A DNA stretch of 64,000 nucleotides from Aquitalea aquatica (GCF_013911085.1 NZ_JACERN010000042.1:248001-312000); one strand, 5' to 3'; positions 26,995-36,833 are shown, counted from the stretch's first letter. Numbers and translations are program-made. Notes: generated by a model not told the origin, from the letters alone.

Positions 26995-29061
26995 ATGAAC
27001 CAGACCGCATCCACGTTGGACGGGCTGCTGCACGAGGCAGGGCCTTTGCTATTGGGGCTGTGCAGCAATGCCCTGATCGGGGTGTACGTCATTCAGGACG
27101 ATCACTTCGTGTTCGTCAACGCCAGGCTGGCCGAGCTGTTTGGCTACAGCCAGCAACAGCTATGCAGTGGCATGGGCCCGCGCCAGCTCACCGCCCCGCG
27201 CGACCAGGCCATGGTGCGCCGGGCAATCGACAGTCGCATCAAGGGCGACAGCCAGAGCAGCCACTATGTATTCCGTGGTGTGCGGCAAGATGGTTCCGAG
27301 CTGGATGTAGAGGTTTTCGGGGTCAGCACCCGCTTTGGCGAGCGCCCGGCCATCATCGGCATGCTGCTGGACGTATCCGAACGCAATGCCGCCGAACGTG
27401 CGGTCAAGGACCAGCTGCAATTCATCACCCGCCTGATCGACACCATTCCCAATCCGGTGTTCTACAAGGACGAAACCGGTCGCTATATCGGCTGCAACAG
27501 TGCCTTCGAGCAATACCTGGGCAAGCCGCGCAGCGAGCTGATCGGCTACACCGTATTCGATATTTCCCCACCGGATCTGGCGGCCCGTTACCAGGCGGCA
27601 GACCAGAGCCTGTTTGATACCCGTGGCACCCAGGTTTACGAAACCCAGGTGGTGTATGGCGATGGTAGCCGACACGAGGTGATGTTCTACAAGGCGACGT
27701 TTGACAAGGCCGATGGCAGCCTGGGCGGCCTGGTTGGCCTGATGCTGGATATCAGCGAACGCAAGCGCATGGAGCAGGCCATCTGGCACGAGGCCAACTA
27801 CGATGCGCTGACCGGCCTGCCCAATTTGCGGTTGCTGCGTGATAGCCTGGCCAAAGAGCTGGAGCGGGCGCGGCGCAAACACAGCAATCTGGCCTTGCTG
27901 TTTATCGATCTGGATCGCTTCAAGGAAGTCAACGACACGCTTGGCCACTTGATGGGCGACCAATTGCTGAAACAGGCAGCCGAGCGCATCCGTGCGGTGG
28001 TGCGCAATAGTGATATTGTCTCGCGCCAGGGCGGGGATGAGTTTGTGGTCATCCTGCCCGATATTAGCGATGCCCAGGCGGCCGGGCTGGTAGCCGGTAA
28101 AATCATCCGCTTGTTGGGCCTGCCTTTCCTGCTGGGCAGCAATCAGGTTTATGTGTCGGCCAGCATCGGTATTGCCCTGTATCCGGATGACAGCACGCAG
28201 CTGGAAACCCTGGTCAGCTTTGCCGATCAGGCAATGTATGCGGCCAAGGCAGCCGGACGTAATGGCTTCAGCTATTTCACCCCATCCTTGCAAATAGAAG
28301 CACAACGTCGGCAACTGGTGGGCAATAGCCTGCGCCAGGCCCTGCGTGACAACCATTTCGAAGCGTATTACCAGCCGATTGTCGAGCTGGCCAGTGGCCG
28401 TGTCGTCAAGGCGGAGGCCCTGCTGCGCTGGCACCACCCCGAGCAGGGCATGCTGCTGCCTGGCGATTTCATTACGGTGGCCGAGGAAATCGGCATGATC
28501 GGCGATATCGGCAATCTGGTATTTCAACAGACGCTGGAGCTGATTGCGGCTTGGCCGGAAGGGCAGGTTAGCGTCAATATCTCACCGCGCCAGTTCATCA
28601 GTGGCGATTGCCGCCACTGGCTGCATGAAATAGCCGAACGGCAGCTGCCAGTTGGCTGCCTGGCGGTGGAAATCACCGAAGGTCTGCTGTTGGATGAGCG
28701 GCCGCTGGTAGTCAATACCCTGCTGGGTTTTCATCAGGCCGGGGTAGAGGTCAGCATCGACGACTTTGGCACGGGCTACTCCGCCATGTCGTATCTGAAA
28801 AAATTCAATATCGACTATCTGAAGATAGACCGCAGCTTCATCGCTGGTCTGGCCAGTGACAATACCGACCTCGCCATTACCGAGGCCGTCATCGCCATGG
28901 CACACAAGCTAGGCATGAAGGTAATTGCCGAAGGAGTGGAAACCGCAGCACAGCGTCAGCTGCTACTGGCTGCCGGCTGCGACTACGCCCAGGGCTATCT
29001 GTTTGCCCGGCCCATGCCATGCCGGGATTTTCTCGCTTTCATTCGTCCCGGCCAAAGCTGA
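26995..29061 (+). CDS. PAS-PAS-GGDEF-EAL signalling protein
   Basis: 688 residues, cytoplasmic (no membrane segment or signal peptide). Two PAS sensor domains cover about residues 15-130 and 140-260 (IPNPVFYKDETGRYIGCNSAFEQ opens the second). The GGDEF domain has an intact RQGGDEF active site near residue 346 and the FIDLDRFKEVNDTLGH metal/base site. The EAL domain has KAEALLRWHHP near 472, DDFGTGYS and a C-terminal QGYLFARPMP. Both domains look catalytically competent, so it may make and degrade cyclic di-GMP, or use GTP binding to control the EAL part. It is 111 bases after the chemoreceptor, possibly a separate unit. Confidence 0.93.
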   Translation: MNQTASTLDGLLHEAGPLLLGLCSNALIGVYVIQDDHFVFVNARLAELFGYSQQQLCSGMGPRQLTAPRDQAMVRRAIDSRIKGDSQSSHYVFRGVRQDGSELDVEVFGVSTRFGERPAIIGMLLDVSERNAAERAVKDQLQFITRLIDTIPNPVFYKDETGRYIGCNSAFEQYLGKPRSELIGYTVFDISPPDLAARYQAADQSLFDTRGTQVYETQVVYGDGSRHEVMFYKATFDKADGSLGGLVGLMLDISERKRMEQAIWHEANYDALTGLPNLRLLRDSLAKELERARRKHSNLALLFIDLDRFKEVNDTLGHLMGDQLLKQAAERIRAVVRNSDIVSRQGGDEFVVILPDISDAQAAGLVAGKIIRLLGLPFLLGSNQVYVSASIGIALYPDDSTQLETLVSFADQAMYAAKAAGRNGFSYFTPSLQIEAQRRQLVGNSLRQALRDNHFEAYYQPIVELASGRVVKAEALLRWHHPEQGMLLPGDFITVAEEIGMIGDIGNLVFQQTLELIAAWPEGQVSVNISPRQFISGDCRHWLHEIAERQLPVGCLAVEITEGLLLDERPLVVNTLLGFHQAGVEVSIDDFGTGYSAMSYLKKFNIDYLKIDRSFIAGLASDNTDLAITEAVIAMAHKLGMKVIAEGVETAAQRQLLLAAGCDYAQGYLFARPMPCRDFLAFIRPGQS

Positions 29062-29155
29062 GCAGTGTTGCGCCTGCTTGCCGCGCGCCATGCGCCCGTC
29101 TTGATTCGGTACCGCTGTCTGCTTGGCAACGACAAGCAGACAGCAGCGGCCAAAA

Positions 29156-29566
29156 CTACGGCGTGGTGGTTTCGTAAAACTCGATCGGCAGCTGATCCGG
29201 GTCCTGGCAAAAGAAAAAGCGCTGTCCGGTCAGCTCGTCCAGTCGTATCTCTTCGCAGGCGACTTGCTGCGACAGCAACGTAAACCGCACGCCATCCAGA
29301 TCATCCGTACTCAAGGCCAGATGGCGCAAGCCGCAGGCTTCCGGCCAACTGGGGCGTGGCGGCGGGGCGGGGAAACTGAACAGTTCTAGCTGCGTACCAT
29401 CTGGCAACTGCAGATTCAGCTTCCACGACTGGCGTTCGGCCCGCCAGCTCTCGCTGACGATGGGCAGGCCAAGAATACGGTGGTAAAAGTCGCGCGCACG
29501 GGTGTAGTCGGCGGTAATCAGGGCGACGTGGTGCAGGCCGCGTAGCGGCAGGGGAGTGTCTGGCAT
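29156..29566 (-). CDS. VOC-family (glyoxalase-like) protein
   Basis: 136 residues, one vicinal-oxygen-chelate unit of paired beta-alpha-beta-beta-beta modules. Recognisable are LHHVALITADYTRARDFYHRILG at the N-terminus (first metal-ligand histidine), LELFSFPAPPPRPS, LRHLALSTDDLDGV (second histidine) and a C-terminal DPDQLPIEFYE with the glutamate ligand. It resembles the YaeR/GloA2 branch. The substrate is unknown. The gene is monocistronic; a promoter region with two inverted repeats is shared with a rightward candidate RNA. Confidence 0.85.
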   Translation of the reverse strand: MPDTPLPLRGLHHVALITADYTRARDFYHRILGLPIVSESWRAERQSWKLNLQLPDGTQLELFSFPAPPPRPSWPEACGLRHLALSTDDLDGVRFTLLSQQVACEEIRLDELTGQRFFFCQDPDQLPIEFYETTTP

Positions 29567-29571
29567 GGTTA

Positions 29572-29604
29572 ATAGATAATCTATATTGAAAATCTAATTT
29601 CAAT
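29572..29604. promoter_or_regulatory. Two inverted repeats upstream of the VOC gene
   Basis: ATAGAT-A-ATCTAT (29572-29584) is followed directly by ATTGAAA-N6-TTTCAAT (29585-29604). They abut the VOC start and precede the candidate RNA at 29645, so they could be operators for one or both. Confidence 0.4.
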
Positions 29605-29644
29605 CAATTGGACGCATGATGGCCAGGCTTGCACAATAGCGCCA

Positions 29645-29821
29645 CTGACTGACACTCAGCACCCCAGACGCTGGTTCTGTTCTCGGAACCTCATCTGCCG
29701 TTAACAGGCCATCACACTCTGACAGCCTGTTGGCGACCCTCCCGCTTTCGGTGGTTTCGGGCCTTGACACCACCGAATGCTCTTGTGACCGGCACCACAT
29801 TGTGGTGGCCGGTCTTTTTTT
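29645..29821 (+). ncRNA. Candidate structured non-coding RNA with terminator
   Basis: No credible ORF lies here, yet four consecutive hairpins are visible: GGTTC/GAACC (near 29673-29690), AACAGGC/GCCTGTT (29703-29731), TTCGGTGG/CCACCGAA (near 29747-29777) and a strong terminator GACCGGC...GCCGGTC with ACCAC/GTGGT and seven T (29787-29821). The terminator faces the 3' end of the leftward LplT-like gene, so it needs a rightward transcript of its own. A weak promoter (TTGGAC at 29608, CACAAT at 29632) would start transcription near 29645. I could not match it to 6S or another named RNA. Confidence 0.45.
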
Positions 29822-29838
29822 ACGCCGTGCCGGATGGC

Positions 29839-31155
29839 TTAGCGGCGGTCTTCCAGCAGGGTTTTCAACCAGTGGCTGCGCTGCTGCCAGATGATGGGGG
29901 CCTGTAGCAGCAGGTGGGCGGTGGCCAGGATATTCAGCACGGCGGTGCCCAGCAGCAGGTAAGAGATATTGTCGAACTGCTTAAGCACCAGCACGCTGGC
30001 CAGTGCAGCAGCCACCATGTAGAAACCATTGATGATGTTGTTGGCGGCAATGGCTTGCGAGCGGAAGCTGTCCGGGCTGGATAGCTGCAGCCAGGTGTAA
30101 AGCGGCACGGTAAAGAAGCCGCCGAAGAAGCCCAGCATGGCGACATCCAGCATGTGGCGCCAGTTACTGATCTGGCTTAGAAAATCCGGCAGTGTCAGCA
30201 GGGTGCCGTGGTAGTGCGACATGGCTCCCAATGCCAGATCACCGCCAAACAGTGTCATGCCGGCACTACCCAGCAATACCAGCCCCAGCTGCAACTGCCC
30301 ATGCGACAACTTGGCGCACATCACCGAGCCCAGGCCAATACCGATGGAGAACAGCGCCAGCATCACGGTGTAAACGTCGGCATCACCCCCCAGGTGCAAG
30401 CGGGTAAAAGTAGGCAGCTGGGTGGTGTATACCGCACCCATCAGCCAGAACCATGAAATGCCGAGAATGGCGCTGCGCACATCACGGATGTGCCAGGCCT
30501 CGCCAACCAGCCGCACCGAGTCGCCGATAAAGTTGAAGGAAAGCTTGAGATGTGGCGCACCGGGCGGGGCTGCCGGCATGCGTCGGCTGAACATCCAGCC
30601 GCACACCGCGGTACCCAGCAGCAGGCTAACGGTGATCCACGGGCCGCCCTGGGTCATCAGGCTGCCGATGATCTGGCCGATCAGGATGGCCAGGAAGGTG
30701 CCCATCTCGATCATGCCGTTGCCGCCCACCAGTTCGTGCTCGTCCAGGTATTGTGGCAGCACCGAATACTTGAGCGGGCCAAAAAACGCCGAATGGCAGC
30801 CCATCAGGAACAGTGCGGACATCAGCAGCCCGGCACTATGCATAAAGAAACCAGCGCCAGCCAGCAGCATGATGCCGATCTCCGCCAGCTTGATCCAGCG
30901 GGCGATGATGGCCTTGTCGAAGCGCTCGGAAATCTTGCCGGCGGTGGCGGAAAACAGGAAGAAAGGCAGGATGAACACCCCGGCTGCCATATTCACCAGC
31001 AGTTCCGGCGACATGCCATTCAGGCTGAGGCCGTGGTAGCTGATCAGCACCACAATGGCGGTTTTCAGCAGGTTGTCATTGAATGCGCCCAAAAACTGTG
31101 TGCCGAACAAGGGCAAAAAGCGGCGGGAGCCAAAAAAACTGAAGTCTGTTTTCAC
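29839..31155 (-). CDS. MFS transporter, lysophospholipid transporter (LplT)-like
   Basis: 438 residues, about 12 membrane segments. The N-terminus FLPLFGTQFLGAFNDNLLKTA is the hallmark of the LplT group, which flips lysophospholipids across the inner membrane for re-acylation. HSAFFGPLKYSVLPQYL and a second-half GFFGGFFTVPLYTWLQ also fit. In E. coli LplT is followed or fused to the acyltransferase Aas; none is adjacent here. The start is a GTG at 31155 with a weak ribosome-binding site. Confidence 0.82.
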   Translation of the reverse strand: MKTDFSFFGSRRFLPLFGTQFLGAFNDNLLKTAIVVLISYHGLSLNGMSPELLVNMAAGVFILPFFLFSATAGKISERFDKAIIARWIKLAEIGIMLLAGAGFFMHSAGLLMSALFLMGCHSAFFGPLKYSVLPQYLDEHELVGGNGMIEMGTFLAILIGQIIGSLMTQGGPWITVSLLLGTAVCGWMFSRRMPAAPPGAPHLKLSFNFIGDSVRLVGEAWHIRDVRSAILGISWFWLMGAVYTTQLPTFTRLHLGGDADVYTVMLALFSIGIGLGSVMCAKLSHGQLQLGLVLLGSAGMTLFGGDLALGAMSHYHGTLLTLPDFLSQISNWRHMLDVAMLGFFGGFFTVPLYTWLQLSSPDSFRSQAIAANNIINGFYMVAAALASVLVLKQFDNISYLLLGTAVLNILATAHLLLQAPIIWQQRSHWLKTLLEDRR

Positions 31156-31425
31156 GGTTTGTCAGCACAAAAAGGCAAGAAGCGCATGCTAACGTATTCA
31201 AAAGCCGCTGTCAGCCTTGCTGGGTGACACTCTTGGGCTTGCCGGTTGCTGCCGCTGCTCGTGCTTGTTCAGGCCAGCAATTTTGCGGTGAACGGTATGG
31301 TGATGCGTATTAGCATGTTTGAATATTCTTGATGAAAGTCAACTGGCGTGCAGGTGGAGTCGTGCATGAAATCAACCACAGTAATAGCATTTCATGTCAC
31401 TAATTTACTGTATATGGGAAATATC

Positions 31426-32919
31426 ATGTCACACACCAGGTGCTTGTCTGCCATTTCATTTGCCGTACTCACCTTGCTGGCTGCTGCCGATGCGGCGCAG
31501 GCTTGTTCTTCCTTGCTGGTGGGCAACAAAGCCTCGGCCGATGGATCGGTCATCATCGCGCGCAACGAAGACTATTACATCAACAACTGGAACAAGCGGC
31601 TGGTATTGCACGCCGCACGCAATGCGGAAAAAGACGAGGTGCTGAGCTTCAAGAACGGGCTCAAGGTACCGGCTCCGGCGCACTTGCTGCGCTATAGCGG
31701 GCTGATGGACTGGAACGGTGACACGCCAAGTGGTGATGGCTTGTACGAAGAGCGCGGAGTCAACGAGCATAATGTGGCGGTATCTGCCAGTAATAGCGCC
31801 GAAGTGAATGAGCGCGCCAAGAAGGCCGATCCGCTGATCGATAGCGGCGTGATAGAGGCGGCCATTCCATCCTTGCTGCTACCACAGGCGCGCACTGCGC
31901 GTGAGGCGGTAAGCTTGCTGGCCAGCTATATCGACCGTTACGGTGCGGGTGAGGGCAATGGTGTGCTGATCGCCGACCTGCAGGAAGCCTGGTATATGGA
32001 GATCGGCTCTGGCCATCATTACCTTGCTTATCGCGTGCCACAGGATAGCTACATCATGGTGGCCAATGGCCTGCGCTTGCATGATATCGATCTGGATGAC
32101 ACGGCCAATGTGATAGCCAGTCCTGGCCTGGCTGACTTCGTCAGCAAGCATGGCCTGCTGGACAAGGTGGATCGCCACCGTTTCAACTTTGCCAAGGCCT
32201 TTGGCGTGATTGGCGATCGCTATAATGTGGATCGCGAATGGTTGGGGCAGCATCTGCTCAATCCTGCGCTCACCCAGAAAATCCGCCAGCAGCAGTATCC
32301 GCTGGCCATCAAGCCCGAGAAGGCGATTTCGGTAAGTGATGTGGCACGGGTACTGCGCGCACGTTTTGATGGCACCGCACTGGCTACGGTCAAGGATGCC
32401 GACCGTCCGATGGGTGTGGATCGCACCATCGAAACGCACATCATTCAATTGCGGGCGGACATGCCGGCGGAGCTGGCCGCGTTGACCTGGCAATCATTTG
32501 GCAGCCCGGCAGGAGCACTGCTGCTGCCCTTGTATGAAGGTGCGCTCAAGGATGTGCCGCAGCCGCTACGCCAGGGGTCGGCCACTTACGATACCGTATC
32601 GGCATACTGGGCTTTCCGCGCCAATGCCACTCTGGCGCAGACCCAGCCAGCCAAATACGGCCCCTTGCTCAAGACCTGGCAAGGCAAGCAGGAAGCGCGA
32701 TTGACCACGCAGCAGCCTGCCGTGGATGCCATGCTGCGCAGCTTGCACGCCACTGCGCCGGATGCTGCTTTGGCTTTTGCCAATCAATGGAGCAACGGCA
32801 TGATGCTGTGGGGCGTACAAGCGGCGCGTGATCTCAACGCCACCTTGCTGACGGACATCACCAAATCCACGGAGAAAAAATACAGCCCGGCAGAGCTGGA
32901 GAAAATCAAGGCGCTGTAA
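31426..32919 (+). CDS. C69-family dipeptidase (PepD-like), secreted
   Basis: 497 residues from the ATG at 31426. A signal peptide (LSAISFAVLTLLAAADAAQA) ends directly before C27, the expected N-terminal nucleophile of family C69 (CSSLLVGNKASADGSVIIARNED). The family is made as a pro-protein with autocatalytic exposure of this cysteine; here signal peptidase could do it. Further family parts are ERGVNEHNVAVSASNSAEV and AWYMEIGSGHHYLAYRVP. In-frame ATGs at 31366 and 31414 would lengthen the leader; 31426 gives the best signal peptide. Periplasmic dipeptide hydrolysis is the likely role. Confidence 0.85.
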   Translation: MSHTRCLSAISFAVLTLLAAADAAQACSSLLVGNKASADGSVIIARNEDYYINNWNKRLVLHAARNAEKDEVLSFKNGLKVPAPAHLLRYSGLMDWNGDTPSGDGLYEERGVNEHNVAVSASNSAEVNERAKKADPLIDSGVIEAAIPSLLLPQARTAREAVSLLASYIDRYGAGEGNGVLIADLQEAWYMEIGSGHHYLAYRVPQDSYIMVANGLRLHDIDLDDTANVIASPGLADFVSKHGLLDKVDRHRFNFAKAFGVIGDRYNVDREWLGQHLLNPALTQKIRQQQYPLAIKPEKAISVSDVARVLRARFDGTALATVKDADRPMGVDRTIETHIIQLRADMPAELAALTWQSFGSPAGALLLPLYEGALKDVPQPLRQGSATYDTVSAYWAFRANATLAQTQPAKYGPLLKTWQGKQEARLTTQQPAVDAMLRSLHATAPDAALAFANQWSNGMMLWGVQAARDLNATLLTDITKSTEKKYSPAELEKIKAL

Positions 32920-32972
32920 GGGTGTGCCAAATTGAATCGGGCAGTGCAGTGCGGCTGGCGTGCATGGGCGTG

Positions 32973-33170
32973 CTAGCCGCGCGAGTCGGCCTCGGGTGGG
33001 GTGGGAGCGTCTGCCTTAGGTGTGGCCGGACGGTCATCATCCATCAGGATGCGGTGGGCCGGGCCTTCCATGTCGTCAAACTGGCCGGAGCGGGTGGCCC
33101 ACCAGAACACCACGGCGATGACAAAAGCCAGCACGATGCTAAGCGGGATAAGCAGGTAAAGACTTTCCAT
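32973..33170 (-). CDS. ccoS: Cbb3-type cytochrome oxidase assembly protein CcoS
   Basis: 65 residues: one membrane segment (YLLIPLSIVLAFVIAVVFWWAT), then SGQFDDMEGPAHRILMDDD, the CcoS/FixS signature. The start at 33170 overlaps the ccoI stop, which shows coupling. CcoS is required for haem and copper insertion into cbb3 oxidase. The proline/alanine-rich tail is variable in the family. Confidence 0.93.
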   Translation of the reverse strand: MESLYLLIPLSIVLAFVIAVVFWWATRSGQFDDMEGPAHRILMDDDRPATPKADAPTPPEADSRG

Positions 33171-35605
33171 CAGGATTTCCGTTTGACGAGTCGCAGGGCA
33201 TTGCTCACCACGATGAGCGAACTGGCGGCCATTCCCAGGCTGGCCAGCCACGGAGTGACGTGGCCGGTCATTGCCAAGGGCAGCGCCAGCAGATTATACC
33301 CGGCAGCCCACCACAGGTTTTGCCTGATTACACCCAGTGTCTTGCGGGCCAGCGTCAATGCAGCCGGGATCAGCGCCAGCTGGTCACCCATCAGCACCAT
33401 GTCGCCGCTGGCGCGCGCCACGTCGGTGCCACCGCCCATCGCCAGCGATACATCGGCGCGGGCCAGTACCGGCGCATCATTGATGCCGTCACCCACCATC
33501 AGCACCCGTTTGCCGTCCTGCTGCAACCGGCCGACAAAGGCCAGCTTGTCTTCCGGAGTGGCGCGGGCGTGCCAGTCGCTGATGCCCAGGCTGTCGGCCA
33601 GGCTTTGCACCGCGCTGGCACCATCGCCACTGAGCAGGTGAATGGCAATGCCACGCTGGCGCAAGGCCTGCACCATGGCGGCGGCGTCATCGCGTACGGT
33701 GTCGCCAATGGCAAATACCGCCTGCGCCACCTGCTGATTGGCCAGCACCACCAGGGTGCAGTCGGCATGCCAGTCTTGCGGTAACTGCGCAGGTGCGGGC
33801 AGCCATTCATTGATGAACTCTGCCGAACCCAACCGCCAGGACTGGCCGGCGATGACGCCTTCCACGCCCTTGCCCGGCGTGCTGTCCAGCCGCTCGGTGG
33901 CCGGCAGCGGCAGGTCGGCTGCCGCCAGTTTCAGCGCCTGTGCCACCGGGTGCTCCGATGCCTGCTCCAGCGCGGCAGCGATGGCCAGTGTGGCGGCATC
34001 GTCCAGCCCGGCTAGCACCTGCTGCCCACGCAGACGCATGTCGCCATGCGTCAGGGTGCCGGTTTTGTCGAAGACGGCATCGCTGACCTTGGCCAGTGTT
34101 TCCAAAGCGTGGCCACGGGTGGTCAGTACGCCCAGTGCGGCGAGGTGGCCGGTAGCGGCGGTCAGCGCAGCCGGCGTGGCCAGCGACAGCGCGCAGGGGC
34201 AGGAAATCACCAGCACAGCCACCATGATCCACAGTGCACGTGCGGGTTCGATGAAGTGCCAGGCGATATAGCTGGCCGCCGCTGCCAGCAGCAGCAGGGC
34301 GACAAACCAGCTGGCAAAGCGGTCGGCGGCGACGGCCAATCGCGGCTTTTCGGCCAACGCCTTGTCCAGCAGGCGAACGATGCCGGCCAGCCGCGTTTCC
34401 TGGCCAGTCTGGCTGATGCGGATAAACAGCGGGCTGCTGGTATTGACGCTGCCGGCTACCACGGCATCACCGGCCTGTTTGCTGACCGGGCGGCTCTCGC
34501 CGCTGATCAGCGACTCGTTGGCGGCACTATGGCCATCCAGCACCAGGCCATCGCCGGGAATGGTTTCCCCCGGCTTTACCAGAATCACATCGCCGGGATT
34601 GAGCATGGCTACCGTGGTTTCCGCGGTATCACGGCTGGCCGGCCAGTCGTTGGCGCGGTGGGCAAAGGCCGGAATCAGACGTACCAGGCTCTCGGTGGCC
34701 TCGCCAGCCTTGCGCCGGGCAATGCTTTCCAGATAGCGCCCGCCCAGCAGTAAAAAGACGAACATTGATACCGAGTCGAAATACACGCCATGTGGAATCT
34801 TGTTGATCAGCGCCCACAGGCTGGCGAAAAAGGCGGTGAAAATGCCGATGGTGACGGGGGTATCCATGCCGACACGGCCAGTCTTCAGGTCGCGCCAGGT
34901 GTTCTGATAGAAGGGCACGGCGGAGTAGAGCATCACCGGCAGGGTCAGGATCAGGCTGGCCCAGTGCAGCAGCCACAGGAAGTCCGGGTCGATGTCGCCA
35001 TCCGGCGCCAGGTACACCGGCACGGCGTACATCATTACCTGCATCATCGACAGGCCGGCCGCCCATAGCCGGCTGATGGCCTGCTTGCGCTGCTTCTGTG
35101 CCAGTGCCTCTTGCCGTTCAGCATCATAAGGATGGGCGCGATAGCCGATGGCCGTGATGGCCTGCAGGATCTGCGACAGCCGGATGCGGCTGTTATCCCA
35201 GCTAACCCGTGCGCGGTGGCTGGTATAGTTGATGTCCACAGCCAGCACGCCGGGCAGCTGGCGGATGTGCTGCTCGTTCAGCCAGACGCAGGCGGCGCAG
35301 GTAATGCCTTCCAGCATCAGCGCGGCCTCGCGTGTTTGGCCCTCGCTGACATGGACAAAGCTTTTCTGCAATTCTTCCGAGTCGTACAGCTGAATCTGCT
35401 GCAAAATATCGGCCGGCAATACCTCACCCTGGCGCGCGCCCTGCGTGCGGTGAGCGTAGTAGTCGGACAGCCCGGAGTCGATAATGGTCTGCGCCACGGC
35501 CTGACAGCCGGCGCAACAGGTGGCTTCGGTTTTTTCGCGATATCGCACCGGAAAATCGACAGTCTCGGGGACGGGCAGGCCGCAATGGAAGCAGTGATCA
35601 GTCAT
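33170..35605 (-). CDS. ccoI: Copper-exporting P-type ATPase for cbb3 oxidase (CcoI/FixI)
   Basis: 811 residues. The N-terminal cysteine cluster (CFHCGLP and CCAGC) marks FixI/CcoI; a heavy-metal-associated domain has CAAC near residue 102. About eight membrane segments follow, with the CPC translocation motif (SCPCALSLATP) near 468, phosphorylation site DKTGTLTHGD near 514, and GDGINDAPVLARADVSLAMG. It moves copper to the periplasm for cbb3 oxidase assembly. It is upstream of ccoS by a stop/start overlap. The ccoNOP genes are not in the window. Confidence 0.94.
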   Translation of the reverse strand: MTDHCFHCGLPVPETVDFPVRYREKTEATCCAGCQAVAQTIIDSGLSDYYAHRTQGARQGEVLPADILQQIQLYDSEELQKSFVHVSEGQTREAALMLEGITCAACVWLNEQHIRQLPGVLAVDINYTSHRARVSWDNSRIRLSQILQAITAIGYRAHPYDAERQEALAQKQRKQAISRLWAAGLSMMQVMMYAVPVYLAPDGDIDPDFLWLLHWASLILTLPVMLYSAVPFYQNTWRDLKTGRVGMDTPVTIGIFTAFFASLWALINKIPHGVYFDSVSMFVFLLLGGRYLESIARRKAGEATESLVRLIPAFAHRANDWPASRDTAETTVAMLNPGDVILVKPGETIPGDGLVLDGHSAANESLISGESRPVSKQAGDAVVAGSVNTSSPLFIRISQTGQETRLAGIVRLLDKALAEKPRLAVAADRFASWFVALLLLAAAASYIAWHFIEPARALWIMVAVLVISCPCALSLATPAALTAATGHLAALGVLTTRGHALETLAKVSDAVFDKTGTLTHGDMRLRGQQVLAGLDDAATLAIAAALEQASEHPVAQALKLAAADLPLPATERLDSTPGKGVEGVIAGQSWRLGSAEFINEWLPAPAQLPQDWHADCTLVVLANQQVAQAVFAIGDTVRDDAAAMVQALRQRGIAIHLLSGDGASAVQSLADSLGISDWHARATPEDKLAFVGRLQQDGKRVLMVGDGINDAPVLARADVSLAMGGGTDVARASGDMVLMGDQLALIPAALTLARKTLGVIRQNLWWAAGYNLLALPLAMTGHVTPWLASLGMAASSLIVVSNALRLVKRKS

Positions 35606-35711
35606 GGCGCGCCATTGTAAACAATACTCGGACGCATTGCTTGATCTGGCTCAGTTTCATGACGGGTGAAATTCGCTAAAGAACAGGCCGTGCAAGGAAA
35701 GGCAAATCAAG

Positions 35712-36701
35712 ATGATGCAGGCGATTTTACAAAGTGCACCCGGTGGTGCTGACACGCTTTATCTGGGAGAAACCGCTAGGCCACAGCGTCAGTCCGGTCA
35801 GCTGCTGGTGCAGGTGATGGCCGCCGGAGTGAATCGTGCCGACATCGTGCAGCGCAGTGGGCATTATCCGCCGCCGCCCGGCGCCAGCAGCATTCTTGGG
35901 CTGGAAGTGGCCGGAGTGGTGATCGAGGCTGATGCGGATAGCCGCTTTCAGGAGGGCGATGCGGTATTCGGCCTGATCGCCGGTGGCGGCTATGCCGAAT
36001 ATGCCGTGCTGGACGAGGCGCTGGCCATTGCCAAACCGGATGCCATGTCCTGGGCGGAAGCAGCCAGCCTGCCCGAGGTATGGATGACGGCCTGGCTGAA
36101 CCTGGTGCAGGTGGGGCAATTGCAAGCCGGGCAAAATATCCTGATCCATGCCGGCGCCAGCGGTGTCGGGGCCACCGCCATCCAGCTGGCGCGCTGGCTG
36201 GGTGCGCATCCTTTCGCCAGTGCCGGCAGTGCCGACAAGCTGGCCTTTTGCCAGCAGCTGGGAGCGGAGCAGGTATTCAATTACAAGGCGCTGCCGGCAT
36301 TCTCGGCCACGATCAAGGAGTGGGGCGGGGTGGACATGATTCTCGACCCGGTCGGCGCATCTTATCTGGCAGAAAACATGGCTAGCCTGAAGCAGGATGG
36401 CCGGCTGGTGAATATCGGCCTGATGGGCGGCAGCAAGAGCGAACTCAATCTGGGCCTGCTGCTGGTCAAGCGGCTGTCGCTGATTGGTTCCACCCTGCGC
36501 TCGCAGCCGCTGGCGGCCAAGGCCCGTCTCGCGCAGGCGCTGGCGCAGGAGGTGTTGCCAGCCTTGCTGGCCGGACAGCTGCAACTGACGCTGGATAGCA
36601 GCTACCCCTGGCAGCAGGCGGCAGAGGCGCATGCCCACATGGAGGCCAATGCCAATCTGGGGAAAGTCGTTTTGACCTTCTTTCCTGTCATCACTGCGTA
36701 A
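35712..36701 (+). CDS. NAD(P)H:quinone oxidoreductase, MDR (zinc-independent) family
   Basis: 329 residues of the medium-chain dehydrogenase superfamily, quinone oxidoreductase/PIG3 branch. Family landmarks are VMAAGVNRADIVQRSGHYPPPPGAS, LGLEVAGVV, and the nucleotide-binding IHAGASGVGATAIQLARWLG. The catalytic-zinc cysteines of alcohol dehydrogenases are absent, as in this branch. Likely activity is NADPH-dependent reduction of quinones or enals. The start could be either of the two tandem ATGs at 35712/35715. Confidence 0.87.
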   Translation: MMQAILQSAPGGADTLYLGETARPQRQSGQLLVQVMAAGVNRADIVQRSGHYPPPPGASSILGLEVAGVVIEADADSRFQEGDAVFGLIAGGGYAEYAVLDEALAIAKPDAMSWAEAASLPEVWMTAWLNLVQVGQLQAGQNILIHAGASGVGATAIQLARWLGAHPFASAGSADKLAFCQQLGAEQVFNYKALPAFSATIKEWGGVDMILDPVGASYLAENMASLKQDGRLVNIGLMGGSKSELNLGLLLVKRLSLIGSTLRSQPLAAKARLAQALAQEVLPALLAGQLQLTLDSSYPWQQAAEAHAHMEANANLGKVVLTFFPVITA

Positions 36702-36765
36702 TCCGGCGTCAGTACATTGCACCGAGTGGGAGGTGCTCTGCCTCTGACTGGTATGGATGGGATTA

Positions 36766-36797
36766 GGGGACGATGCGGCTATCGTTCCCCTTTTTTT
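36766..36797 (+). terminator. Terminator of the quinone oxidoreductase gene
   Basis: GGGG(A)CGAT pairs with ATCG(TT)CCCC around a short loop, followed by seven T. Confidence 0.8.
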
Positions 36798-36802
36798 GCC
36801 CG

Positions 36803-36833
36803 CAAAAAAAGCCCGCCTCTGGCGAGAGCGGGC
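36803..36833 (-). terminator. Terminator of the 36860-37744 gene
   Basis: GCCCGC/GCGGGC stem (36811-16, 36828-33) followed by a run of T on the minus strand. It faces the plus-strand terminator, as expected for convergent genes. Confidence 0.8.
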
